A stretch of 64,000 nt of DNA. Source: Balanoglossus misakiensis. Taxonomy: Eukaryota > Hemichordata. Location of the stretch: NCBI GenBank assembly GCA_040954595.2, contig CM082586.2:1550001-1614000 (forward strand). The letters are read 5' to 3'. This document shows, in pieces, positions 35,190-46,600 of this stretch. The notes beneath the pieces are model-generated. The model ran no database searches and was not told the origin of the DNA. It saw only the letters and a list, made by a program, of their open reading frames with translations. Both the position numbers and the translations under genes were made by a program. Position 1 is the first letter of the stretch; each line of letters opens with the position of its first letter.

Positions 35190-37240
35190 GGTTATAGCTC
35201 AGGAAAATCATCAAAAAATGAGAATTTTTCGACTTTGCGAATTTTCAAAATTTGGTCGATTTTTGAAAAAAACCATGGGTTATAGCTCAGGAAAATCATC
35301 AAAAAATGAGAATTTTTCGACTTTGCGAATTTTCAAAATTTGGTCGATTTTTGAAAAAAACCATGGGTTATAGCTCAGGAAAATCATCAAAAAATGAGAA
35401 TTTTTCGACTTTGCGAATTTTCAAAATTTGGTCGATTTGTGAAAAAAACCATGGGTTATAGCTCAGGAAAATCATCAAAAAATGAGAATTTTTCGACTTT
35501 GCGAATTTTCAAAATTTGGTCGATTTGTGAAAAAAACCATGGGTTATAGCTCAGGAAAATCATCAAAAAATGAGAATTTTTCGACTTTGCGAATTTTCAA
35601 AATTTGGTCGATTTGTGAAAAAAACCATGGGTTATAGCTCAGGAAAATCATCAAAAAATGAGAAATTTTCGACTTTGCGAATTTTCAAAATTTGGTCGAT
35701 TTGTGAAAAAAACCATGGGTTATAGCTCAGGAAAAGCATCAAAAAATGAGAATTTTTCGACTTTGCGAATTTTCAAAATTTGGTCGATTTTTGAAAAAAA
35801 CCATGGGTTATAGCTCAGGAAAATCATCAAAAAATGAGAATTTTTCGACTTTGCGAATTTTCAAAATTTGGTCGATTTTTGAAAAAAACCATGGGTTATA
35901 GCTCAGGAAAATCATCAAAAAATGAGAATTTTTCGACTTTGCGAATTTTCAAAATTTGGTCGATTTTTGAAAAAAACCATGGGTTATAGCTCAGGAAAAT
36001 CATCAAAAAATGAGAATTTTTCGACTTTGCGAATTTTCAAAATTTGGTCGATTTTTGAAAAAAAACATGGGTTATAGCTCAGGAAAATCATCAAAAAATG
36101 AGAATTTTTCGACTTTGCGAATTTTCAAAATTTGGTCGATTTTTGAAAAAAACCATGGGTTATAGCTCAGGAAAATCATCAAAAAATGAGAATTTTTCGA
36201 CTTTGCGAATTTTCAAAATTTGGTCGATTTTTGAAAAAACCATGGGTTATAGCTCAGGAAAATCATCAAAAAATGAGAATTTTTCGACTTTGCGAATTTT
36301 CAAAATTTGGTCGATTTTTGAAAAAAACCATGGGTTATATCTCAGGAAAATCATCAAAAAATGAGAATTTTTCGACTTTGCGAATTTTCAAAATTTGGTC
36401 GATTTTTGAAAAAAACCATGGGTTATAGCTCAGGAAAATCATCAAAAAATGAGAATTTTTCGACTTTGCGAATTTTCAAAATTTGGTCGATTTTTGAAAA
36501 AAACCATGGGTTATAGCTCAGGAAAATCATCAAAAAATGAGAATTTTTCGACATTGCGAATTTTCAAAATTTGGTCGATTTTTGAAAAAAACCATGGGTT
36601 ATAGCTCAGGAAAATCATCAAAAAATGAGAATTTTTCGACTTTGCGAATTTTCAAAATTTGGTCGATTTTTGAAAAAAACCATGGGTTATAGCTCAGGAA
36701 AATCATCAAAAAATGAGAATTTTTCGACTTTGCGAATTTTCAAAATTTGGTCGATTTTTGAAAAAAACCATGGGTTATAGCTCAGGAAAATCATCAAAAA
36801 ATGAGAATTTTTCGACTTTGCGAATTTTCAAAATTTGGTCGATTTTTGAAAAAAACCATGGGTTATAGCTCAGGAAAATCATCAAAAAATGAGAATTTTT
36901 CGACTTTGCGAATTTTCAAAATTTGGTCGATTTTTGAAAAAAACCATGGGTTATAGCTCAGGAAAATCATCAAAAAATGAGAATTTTTCGACTTTGCGAA
37001 TTTTCAAAATTTGGTCGATTTTTGAAAAAAACCATGGGTTATAGCTCAGGAAAATCATCAAAAAAATGAGAATTTTTCGACTTTGCGAATTTTCAAAATT
37101 TGGTCGATTTTTGAAAAAAACCATGGGTTATAGCTCAGGAAAATCATCAAAAAATGAGAATTTTTCGACTTTGCGAATTTTCAAAATTTGGTCGATTTTT
37201 GAAAAAAACCATGGGTTATAGCTCAGGAAAATCATCAAAA
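35190..37240 (+). repeat. 88-bp subfamily of the satellite
   Basis: Here almost every unit ends in A7 rather than A6, so the period is 88 bp. Long open frames vanish because 88 is not a multiple of three. Four consecutive units share the private variant TCGATTTGTG (about 35,432, 35,520, 35,608 and 35,696), showing very local spread. Confidence 0.85.
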
Positions 37241-37985
37241 AATGAGAATTTTTCGACTTTGCGAATTTTCAAAATTTGGTCGATTTTTGAAAAAACCATG
37301 GGTTATAGCTCAGGAAAATCATCAAAAAATGAGAATTTTTCGACTTTGCGAATTTTCAAAATTTGGTCGATTTTTGAAAAAACCATGGGTTATAGCTCAG
37401 GAAAATCATCAAAAAATGAGAATTTTTCGACTTTGCGAATTTTCAAAATTTGGTCGATTTTTGAAAAAACCATGGGTTATAGCTCAGGAAAATCATCAAA
37501 AAATGAGAATTTTTCGACTTTGCGAATTTTTAAAATTTGGTCGATTTTTGAAAAAACCATGGGTTATAGCTCAGGAAAATCATCAAAAAATGAGAATTTT
37601 TCGACTTTGCGAATTTTTAAAATTTGGTCGATTTTTGAAAAAACCATGGGTTATAGCTCAGGAAAATCATCAAAAAATGAGAATTTTTCGACTTTGCGAA
37701 TTTTCAAAATTTGGTCGATTTTTGAAAAAAACATGGGTTATAGCTCAGGAAAATCATCAAAAAATGAGAATTTTTCGACTTTGCGAATTTTCAAAATTTC
37801 GTCGATTTTTGAAAAAAACATGGGTTATAGCTCAGGAAAATCATCAAAAAATGAGAATTTTTTGACTTTGCGAATTTTCAAAATTTCGTCGATTTTTGAA
37901 AAAACCATGGGTTATAGCTCAGGAAAATCTTCAAAAAATGAGAATTTTTCGACTTTGCGAATTTTCAAAATTTAGCTCAGGAAAA

Positions 37986-38406
37986 CTGTGAAAAGCTGAA
38001 AAATTAGACTATAGGTCACACACGCTCAAAAATGACAGATTCTTGACTTCGGTAAATTTGTTCATTTGGGCCCTTTAATGTCATATCCGTGGAATATAAC
38101 TCATACCTGCTTAAAAATGACAGATTCTTGATTTCGTGAAATTTGGTCATTAAATGTTCCCATGTCATATCCATGGACTCACACTCACGCTCGCTCAAAA
38201 AAATGACAGATTCTTGACTCGTGAAATTTGCTCATATTGGCATTTTAATAAATGTAATATCCATGGAATATAACTTATACACGCTCATACAATGAAAAAT
38301 TCTTGACTTCGTGAAATTTGCTCATTTTTGCCTTTTCATTTCATATCTATTGACTATAACTCATACACGCTCAAAAAATGAAAAAATATTGACTTCGTGC
38401 ATTTTG
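37986..38406 (+). repeat. decayed satellite-related units at the right edge
   Basis: About five diverged units with ATGACAGATTCTTGACTTCG-like cores lie at 38032, 38117, 38203, 38292 and 38378, spaced 85–89 bp. Each also has a CCATGGAATATAACTCATAC-type segment. These align in order with CCATGGGTTATAGCTCAGG and ATGAGAATTTTTCGACTTTG of the main array, so they look like older members of the same family. Confidence 0.75.
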
Positions 38407-38710
38407 TGTATGTATGTATGTATGTATGTATGTATGTATGTATGTATGTATGTATGTATGTATGTATGTATGTATGTATGTATGTATGTATGTATGTATG
38501 TATGTATGTATGTATGTATGTACAATGTATGTATGTCTGTCTGTATGTATGTATGTATGTATGTATGTATGTATGCATGTATGCATGTATGTATGTATGT
38601 ATGTATGTATGTATGTATGTATGTATGTATGTATGTATGTATGTATGTATGTATGTATGTATGTATGTATGTATGTATGTATGTATGTATGTATGTATGT
38701 ATGCATGCAT
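38407..38710. repeat. (TATG)n microsatellite
   Basis: About 75 copies of TATG fill 300 bp, interrupted near 38,521–38,545 by TACAATG and CTGT variants and near 38,575–38,590 and 38,700–38,708 by GCATG variants. The Met-Tyr-Val-Cys open frames it creates on both strands are meaningless. Confidence 0.97.
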
Positions 38711-39205
38711 GTAGAACGAAAACTATATTCCTCTTTGTATTTTGGATTTAATAATGCTAGTGTAAGTCCAAGGTGGTATTTATTCAGTAACGTCGTTTCC
38801 TGATTAAAATGTTGGTTTATTTCCCCCCCCCCCCAAAAAAAAAATACGTCAGTCGCTCAATGCTAACGTCAAAAATTAATATTTGATGTGTCATGTCTCG
38901 TTCTAATTAGTGTGTGTGACATACATACATTTACACCCTAAAGAAAAATCTTCGCTAATCATAGCTGCATGTACAGACATTCCACGCAGTCTCAGAAGCT
39001 CCATCCTCTTGTTGCGGTTGTCGTGAAACACCTGGCCAGGTCCAGCCTAAGACTAATTTCCGCTTTTACAGACCAACAACCCGGCGTCTGTCGTCAAAAC
39101 TGAGACTAACAATGCTCTGAAACAGAACAAAATTTACTGATTTAGTCAAAGCGGGACTTGATTAATATTGGATGCATATGCAGGATTTGCGTAGGCCATT
39201 ATAGT
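38711..39205. other. intergenic stretch
   Basis: I see no gene here. It has a C11–A10 homopolymer junction around 38,824–38,845, a possible assembly weak point. Confidence 0.5.
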
Positions 39206-39213
39206 GTGTGATT

Positions 39214-39221
39214 TATATAAG
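39214..39221 (+). promoter_or_regulatory. candidate TATA box for the 350-residue protein gene
   Basis: TATATAAG lies about 30 bp before a plausible start of transcription near 39,245 and 220 bp before a consensus splice donor. No experimental start site is known. Confidence 0.45.
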
Positions 39222-39244
39222 CTGTCTGTTGTGTTCAATAATTC

Positions 39245-39441
39245 AACGAGCGCCAACCTGCTTACATACGTACCGTACGGCATCACAATGTAACGTGTAC
39301 GCACACGTTCTGGTGCTGTCGGCGACTCGACAACGTTCTGTAGAGACATTATCGCTGCTTTCTACAAAACCAGAGAGCGTGGTAATTTTCCTCGCAAATC
39401 GAATTTATCCGTTTCCCACTGGGGACAGCTTTTTGAATAAG
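39245..39441 (+). other. candidate 5' UTR exon
   Basis: The stretch ends in AAG followed by GTATGT (donor at 39442). A good acceptor, TTGCACTTGCAG, ends at 39805, so a 364-bp intron would join this leader to the coding exon. The 5' limit is inferred from the TATA box. Confidence 0.45.
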
Positions 39442-39826
39442 GTATGTGACAATCTCTTGTTGTTGTATGTAGTCGAGTGTAAACTTTGAACGGATTTTTC
39501 GTCCTACACGATTTTATCATTTTGGTCATTCATAGACTTTTTTTCTAAAAGTGTTCTGGAAATGGATTAGATCTGTACCTGACGAACTTACATGGAAAAA
39601 CGAAACGAGGAAATGTTTCAGTTAAAGCAGCTTGGTGGGAAAACAGTAAAATGTGAAGGAACTCAAAATTCATGCAAAATATGACCTGGGGAGGCCGTGC
39701 ATTCCTTTGTCAGAATGAACGCACAGTTAGCCACATGATTAAGCCAGAAGCGTTTTGTTTAAGATTCATCGCTCCCTTTACACATCTCATGGTTTGCACT
39801 TGCAGGGAGACAGAGTTCAGTAAGGC

Positions 39827-40879
39827 ATGGAGTCCAAGTCCAAAGACATCTCGAGGAGCAGCGCCGCCAGTAAGATGCCCACTTTTCGCGAATTTGCGGC
39901 AGAAATGACGGGAGACTCCAGTGTGTTGTCAGAGACCATGGCGGAAGTAGCGCACGAGCTCTACGAGCTGAGACTCGAGTCACTCCGCGCCATGGAAGAC
40001 ATCGACCCAAAGGAAGACACGGCGAGGAAGAAACGAAAGAAGCGACGGAAGCGGTCGTTGTCGGCAGACGATTATGTCACGTACAGCATTGACAAAAACC
40101 TGCCTCGCCCGGTGAGGAAATTTCTACTGAGGCTTCAGAAACATTTAAAAGAGCCCGAGAATGCGATGGACAGGCCCGAAGACAAGGGAGCGCCATCCAA
40201 CATCCCCCTCCATTTGCTGATACCCTCAAGCCCCCGCAAACAGCTGCACACACCAACGGTAGAACTGCACACCAGTCAAAATACTGATTGCGAAGAAGGT
40301 GCACTGATTGATGAGTTTAATCCGACCCTGACGCCTGTCTACCGTCAATTTCCGAACACAACCATCCCGCACGCTCGAACCACAAACCTACGTCGGTTTG
40401 ATTCCACCGAGTCGCTCACGGCGACGGGGTCGGGTCATAAACTGGCGCCGATCACCGAGCAATCGCACCGCGTGTTCGACATTTTCACCGAAGTCCAGCT
40501 CCTCCGCCAACGGGGCACTGTCTCGCAGCCGAACAGCGGGTTCAAAGCGCTGGGTTCCCCTCCCACTCCGCGCTCGCCACAGGGAGATTTCCCTGCACCG
40601 GCGTTCAGCTCGCCGCAGTGCGAACGAAAGAAAACCACGCTCGCCATGTCGCTCTCCCTGCCGTCAAATGCGTCTCTCCTAGAGCGAAGACTTCGCAAGG
40701 AGAGCGAGCAAAGTCCTGCGCATGCTGACGGCGCCCAAGCACACGCAGCCGCCGGGAAGTCCCAGCATTCCAAAGGAAAAGTGTTGCTCCCTCCACTGAT
40801 TGGTGTTTCCCCGGCAACCAAAGCGAGTCGAACGGACAGCGATAGTCCGCTTGTTATAGCTAAACATTCAGAGACCTGA
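39827..40879 (+). CDS. uncharacterised 350-residue basic protein
   Basis: A single-exon coding region whose ATG is fixed by an in-frame TAA at 39821–39823 and sits 21 bp after a splice acceptor. I do not recognise the family. Residues about 16–60 look helical and acidic (FREFAAEM..., VAHELYELRLESLRAMEDID). Residues about 66–77 form a strong basic cluster, KKRKKRRKR, a likely nuclear localisation signal. A hydrophobic stretch with VRKFLLRLQKHLKEP follows near 93–107. The remainder is Ser/Pro/Thr-rich and probably disordered, with SPxxP and TPRSP motifs that could be proline-directed kinase sites. There is no signal peptide or membrane segment. GC-rich coding bias relative to the AT-rich flanks supports it as a real gene. 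A role in the nucleus or on chromatin is only a guess. Confidence 0.7.
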   Translation: MESKSKDISRSSAASKMPTFREFAAEMTGDSSVLSETMAEVAHELYELRLESLRAMEDIDPKEDTARKKRKKRRKRSLSADDYVTYSIDKNLPRPVRKFLLRLQKHLKEPENAMDRPEDKGAPSNIPLHLLIPSSPRKQLHTPTVELHTSQNTDCEEGALIDEFNPTLTPVYRQFPNTTIPHARTTNLRRFDSTESLTATGSGHKLAPITEQSHRVFDIFTEVQLLRQRGTVSQPNSGFKALGSPPTPRSPQGDFPAPAFSSPQCERKKTTLAMSLSLPSNASLLERRLRKESEQSPAHADGAQAHAAAGKSQHSKGKVLLPPLIGVSPATKASRTDSDSPLVIAKHSET

Positions 40880-41800
40880 ATCAGCGAATGTATATGCAGT
40901 CAGGAGATTCATTGAGCTCGTCGAAACATAATTACTTCGCATTCTTGAACGAAACACTCATGTTGGTATGTTTGCGAGGACTGTACACAATAATGCATGT
41001 AGTCTGAAAAACTGTTCCAGATATGCCATCTGACCGATTTATTTCAACTCATCAACAGAAAACAGATCTATATATTTTCATTCGGTGAATAATTATAATT
41101 TATAGCTGAAGAATCCTATCCCTGATAATGTTTTTTTTCTATATTGTAATTCATGACCTCTACTTAGGTGATGCGTAAATCAAAACATTAGCACCTTATA
41201 CTGACAGAGCAACACGTGCTATAGATTTATGATTGATGAAATTTCAAGTTCACTTTCACCTTAAATGTTGTACAGATTCCCCCTGGTTGTAAACGAAGAT
41301 AACTCGTGAATAATATAGCCATCAATCAGCAGGGGTCTCACAATAATTACTTGGCAGCATGTTTTATGGTTTTTGGCCACACGCTGAAGCCCCAATTTGA
41401 ATTATTAAACTTGAACCTGACTCTCTCATAATTGAGCGTATAATTGGAGATAATTGTAACCAGATGCTGAGCCAGCAAATTACTTTCCCGGTGAGTCATA
41501 TACGCACATCAGCCATCCTCTTAGAACCCAGTCACAAATATGAAAGCAAGCACTGGCACTCATGCAGATGTCACCGATCCATCAGCTTTAAATCCTGTCC
41601 GATAGATGAAGTTGTCACAGTCACAATGCCTTGTTTTGTTTACGTGATTAAGAAGAACAAGTATAAATCACGCAGAGATTATCAATAATTGAAACAGTTT
41701 ACTATAATAAATGTTATGATCCAATTATTTATCTAATGAACACAAAACGATTTTAAGTTTTTTTATGCCCTGAATTAACTGTTGAATGGATGTAATAAAT
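40880..41800 (+). terminator. 3' UTR with candidate poly(A) signals
   Basis: AT-rich sequence without coding character follows the stop codon. AATAAA occurs at 41706–41711 and 41794–41799; either could end the transcript. Confidence 0.4.
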
Positions 41801-43250
41801 TATGTATTATGATCATTTCTCGGCGTATGAATCTTGTTTGACGAGTTTTGGCATCACAAAACTTGCGACTATGATGCCCATATACGTCGTCACGCAACTC
41901 AGTTCCCGTTATTTCATTTCGATGAATTCCGTCATGCATGACGCGTTTCGTCGCCGACGTTCACCAACCCAACTGCGCCGGGAGAGCCATAAACTTTCCG
42001 ACATCCCATAACCTCATCTCACGCCAGGCCAAAAATGATACGACAGGAAATTGGGATTGCTCGTGGATATTACGCCACGCGATCATTGGAAAGCGCGTTG
42101 ATGAGAAGCCCTCGGGATGATAGCAAATTGTTCTGTGTGATTTACTGAAATTACAGTCCGACTAAAATGATGAGTCTATAGAATCTGATAATCCCGCATT
42201 GAAACATGAAATATTGACGCCGTTTGCTCGGTCGATTCATCGACATTTGTATGGGAACAGAGTCAGTGTACCCCGGTATCGAACAACCTTTCATCTCAAA
42301 ATCATTAAATTGGTTTGATTATATGTTTAGGAATAGCATAAATTAGAATTTCGTTGGCTAGACCGTGCAATACTGAGAACAGTATCTCTAGGAAGTTCAT
42401 CTTATTTCACCAACCCTTGACTTATAGTACTACCAGTAAGTCATGACTTAACCTTAAGGACATCAATATCAGTGATAACCATAAATTTACAGGAGGCTAT
42501 GTCAACATACCCACTTCTGGGTTCTTCAAAACGGTTCGAGGACACAACTCATTACATCTACCGGCCCCTGATAGGTCATAGATGTTGACTGCCATGGTGT
42601 TTAATACAACGCATCCACTCTCTTTCTGTCTCTGTCTGCGTCTGTCTGTCTCTCTCCCTCTCTCTCTCTCCCTCTCTCTCAGTGTTGAAAAATTGGTTCG
42701 AGTCAAAGGAAATCGGCTAGCTAAGCACATGAATCATGATCACAACCTGTGAAAATGGCGCAAACGGGCCTCGGTGATTGTATTTTGCCTTGGGATGTGG
42801 GTTCTGTCTCATGCGGCAACCCCGGGCTTTATTCAAAACGCTTGGCAACATCTGTTCTGTAAAGTCGTTGAATTGGGCGATGAACTCCATAAAGGAGCCG
42901 TTATTCAGGGACACTTGCGTGTTATTACTAGTGTGATGTAATGGCGAAAATCACAAACAGGCTGATATGTGTTTCCTGGGGGTGTATACACAACAGACAA
43001 ATCATGTTAACTAACTACTTGAAAGAGCTGTACTCCTGTATTGGCATTCCTGGTCGCGGTATGGTCGGTCAAGTAACAGGTCAACCGCCGACTTAAAGTG
43101 ACACAGAAGATTTAGTGCTGCCATAGCTATGGTCTGTGATCATGATGATTTGACCGATTGCCGTCGTTGTTGGCAGCCCACGTCAGAGAGGAGGGCTTGG
43201 TCTTCTGACAGTGACTAATTGCCGCTGCGAACATATTAGCTTCGCGAGGT
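41801..43250. other. intergenic stretch with a CT-rich tract
   Basis: I see no gene here. A pyrimidine-rich tract of CTCTCT and CTGTCT repeats occupies about 42,618–42,682. Confidence 0.5.
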
Positions 43251-43258
43251 TGTGGGGG

Positions 43259-43301
43259 ATGGCAAACGGATTGCAGGAGTTACACAGAGACTTTGCAGAC
43301 G
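43259..43301 (+). other. possible alternative first exon of the receptor gene
   Basis: A short frame from ATG at 43259 ends at a perfect donor (GTAAGT at 43302) in phase 1, the same phase as the signal-peptide exon. It could be a leader lacking a signal peptide, or simply a 5' UTR exon spliced to the acceptor at 43521–43523. One phase in three would match by chance. Confidence 0.25.
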
Positions 43302-43580
43302 GTAAGTTAGCATCTACAAGACACACGGTTGCTTGTCTTGAGCCCAATCTTGTGATTGACCCGTAAGTTGGACCTTCTTATTGAAGTGAAGTTGAACTAT
43401 ACATATGTCGTGTCTCACGATCCGTGAATGTTTTGTATCTATCGCTCGACACGCTTTGACAGTTACAACGCTTGATATATGGCATAACTGACTTTTTGGT
43501 CTCTTTTCCACGCATGCCAACAGATCCACTCTGATCGAACCACGCTTTGACGAAATATAAACACGTTCAAAGCAGAAGTG

Positions 43581-43692
43581 ATGGCTACAGCCTCCGCCAT
43601 GGCATGGTCGATGATTTCTCTTCTCGTCGTACTGGTGTCTGTTCCGTGGGAACCAGCATTTGCGGAACCATCCTATACAATACCGGAGGACG
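43581..43692 (+). CDS. receptor exon 1: signal peptide
   Basis: This small exon encodes 37 residues, MATASAMAWSM, then a Leu/Val-rich core and the probable cleavage site AFA|EP. It ends in phase 1 at donor GTAAGC (43693). The first base of a Gly codon is completed exactly by GT at 47526, giving PEDG-KVVEAM. The match of signal peptide, phase and downstream ectodomain is why I place the start here rather than at Met 44 in exon 2. Confidence 0.75.
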
Positions 43693-46600
43693 GTAAGCCA
43701 GGGTTTCAGATTTTGCGGGGATTTCCGTAAAAAGGAGTGGCAATTGGCGGTGGTCGTAAAGTAGTTTGACAGTGCGTTGTGCGCTTAATTCAGTACATGC
43801 GTCTTCACACGACTCTGGTTAAGGTTAACGAAAACACCAACATGACGCTTCTGGACCAAATATGGCGCAAAACAGGGATTCGTGTGCCAGTCCCCCTCCC
43901 CATAAACAAAAACCGTTCTGAGCTTTGCGTGGCTTAATAAGATCAACAAAATTATCATTTTGCAATTGGCCGCGGCTTTATTGGATTTCGAACACGTTAT
44001 CAGGTAAACCAACAGCACACTCCGATACGCACCATCTCTGCGATACACGTTATTGCCTAGCAAATAACAAGCTGTGTTACATGTACATATGATTCGTAAT
44101 CTTGAAGCAATTCTCCCGAATGCCTTACTAATCAGACATTTCGAAAAGTGTGGCATACAGATCCACCCACAGGAAAACTCCATCTTGGATAGAAACATTT
44201 TATTGTACTTGAGCTAGCTTCTAAATATTGGACCATAATTTTATGAGTGGGGGTATGGTCACTCGTAAATGTGTCAACAAGTTAGCTATGCACAAAACAC
44301 ACGATTCGAGTGAATGAATTTCAACATATATTTATGTGCAGTACAGTACATGCAAAGCAAACAAATAAAATTAATGGCAAAGTTATAATGGCAAAAACAA
44401 GTTATGAAAGATCTTGTATAATACGGGATGAAGATAAGTGTCATTACTCTCCAAAGGAATAGATCTGCGCCATTTACTGTTGTGGTGTTTTAAGAGAAGA
44501 AGATTACAAATCATGGTTTTAGACTTCATGCCTTAATTATTGTCCTGGGAATGTTTGCTGCATTCTCAGCGTACTTTTGCCAATGAAGGAAATAAAATAG
44601 CCAGATTTTATAACTTCTGTTACACATTGAGAGTAGGCCGACAAAGTACCATGTGCACGATAGGGTGACACATTTCTTGAGCGGCGCTTTCTATGGATTT
44701 ATTTGGAAAAGTTCGCGTGCGTGGGCCGTTAGATGATGGTTGAATTTTCCTCCAGCGGCCGACATTTTGACATTATGCAGTGCAAATGCAATATTTTTGC
44801 GGAGATCGATGAGGAAAGTAAGGATGTAAATATGCAAAAACCAGTGGCTGGAAAGAGTTCAACCCTTCCGCGAGAAAAGGAATTCTGTATCCTGCTCTTC
44901 CGGCCAGCCACGAGTTTTTCTGATCATTTTGATTGCGTCGTAAACTTTAACCGCGAGCTGCAGGTCTGTTATTCTTTTGACACCCGAGCTTTACCGACAG
45001 AACAGTCGAAAATTCACACTTTTACTTTTGAAACGAGATTTTTAGGGGCGGGCCCTGGGGAAGCCATTAATGCAACGGCCAGTCCAAAAACCCTTACAGT
45101 TTCTCACCATGCCGAACAAATTTTTGAACAAATGCATCGATTAGATACTAGTATTAAATTCAGTTTACATGAATTCTACCCGACAGGTCTGTACGCCCAC
45201 GCGAAATTATGACGTCACAGTGGCTTTTCTGGTAAAGATGAAACACAATTGATGAGAAACACGACGAACCAACTGACCAAATGATACTTTGTTTACAGTC
45301 AGTTCTAATTTTGGAAGTGCAAGATACAAATACCAGGCATATTCGTTCGCTTGGTTTATGTACTGTATCCCGGATGTTGAAGTTGGTTAAACCTTCTTCG
45401 TGTTCCTGGGGCAAATATTTCAGCATTCATGAGTTAGCATTTCATGTGAATGTATTTATTCAAAAAGCCGCCGGCACTTTCCCGAGAACGCCTAGTGATA
45501 CGACCACCAAGTAAATTTACGACAGCATTGTGGGCAGTGGGAATGAACGAGTTACGATTGTGCCACGGTTAATTTCTGGCGTTCCGGCTTGCGGCCAAAC
45601 TCGTAAAACAATAACCGTTACTCCATCTGAACATTTACTCGTATACAGCAACGCTCAACTCAACCGTGCCCTACGTAAAATTTTCAAATAGAACTTGCTA
45701 AATATCCACTTATTTTCCGGTGATGATTACGGTCCAGATAGAGACGCGAGAGAAATGTAATCAAGATCAAAACCAATTTTATTTCGTAGCAGTCGATCAA
45801 TCAACCGATTATTCCCAGATGTCCGTCCCTAATTGGTACTTTCGGAAATTGAATTCACGATTTATGCGCGAAGGTTGGTCTCTCATTCGGGCCTAATGGA
45901 CTTATGATTTATAAAAAACAAAACAGGTATCATAAATAATGTCAAAAAGATGAGAAATAAACTATCGTGTTGGCTGAACCTCGCCTCGGGATCGTCGACC
46001 CCTGCGAAATACAAATATGCAAATGAGACGACGGTGCGACGATTAATCGTCCTTAATGGTCAATTAATGTTAGCGACCACATCACGACCGAGAGTATTCG
46101 CGCGGGCGTAAAAGAATCCCCGTAATTTTGTCGCAGTTCACGATTCCCTTGGCGGGCATATACTTGTTAGATGCCCCGGGCACTTCATTGTTTATTCACG
46201 AAGTCGGTCACAGGCCATTAGCAATCTTTCCACGAACAAACAATTTCGTGTGATTGGAAAATCGACCTAAAATCCTAAGTATATCCCTTTAACACGGCAA
46301 TTTGACCTTTCTACAATAACACAAACTAGTTAACGTGTTGGTACAAGCCTGTTATCATCATGATATTGTATGTATCCTAGTGGTTCTTGAAGGAGATGCC
46401 AATAAAGTATATAGAGATCAAAATGAGGCGATCTAGATTCTCACATTTCTGTGACAGGAAACCAGTCTAGCTATTTGAAATAAGACATGCAGATATGCAG
46501 AGAATTGGCCATACAGTACATTCAATGCGTGATTTATATTTTAACCTCTGACCTGAAGACGTACTCCGCGGAAAATCTAAGACGTGCAATTGGACGCCTT

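Larger units (their letters stand above)
14870..37985 (+). repeat. 23-kb satellite array of an 87/88-bp unit (about 265 copies)
   Basis: One unit is repeated head to tail with few changes. It contains CCATGGGTTATAGCTCAGG, then ATCATC, a run of A, GAGAATTTTTCGACTTTGCG, AATTTTCAAAATTTGG and TCGATTTTTG, ending in A6 to A8. The usual period is 87 bp (for example ATGGGTTATAG at 15111, 15198 and 15285). Length variants come mostly from the A run and from T3/T4 in AAAATTTGG. The first two units (about 14,870–15,010) are degenerate. Because 87 is 29 codons, three forward frames stay open over many units and give chance frames of up to 559 codons; these have no start context, introns or protein-like constraint, so I do not call genes. 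Clustered A/T tracts suggest intrinsic curvature, as in many satellites. Confidence 0.97.

Noticed and set aside
15010-37975. Dozens of long forward open frames with repeated peptide motifs
   Set aside because: They follow solely from an 87-bp (29-codon) satellite unit without stops. All three frames are equally open, they break wherever an A run changes length, and no splice or start context supports them.
14870-37985. Possible CRISPR array
   Set aside because: There are no unique spacers: the whole 87/88-bp unit repeats, and the window is animal DNA.
38397-38803. Met-Tyr-Val-Cys and His-Thr-Tyr-Ile repeat frames on both strands
   Set aside because: They are translations of a (TATG)n microsatellite.
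43785-44198. 137-codon minus-strand open frame
   Set aside because: There is no domain, no promoter or splice support, and it lies within the receptor intron.
44733-45212. 159-codon open frame in the receptor's first intron
   Set aside because: It has no recognisable domain, no fitting splice sites and ordinary composition; it may be a chance frame or an old repeat fragment.
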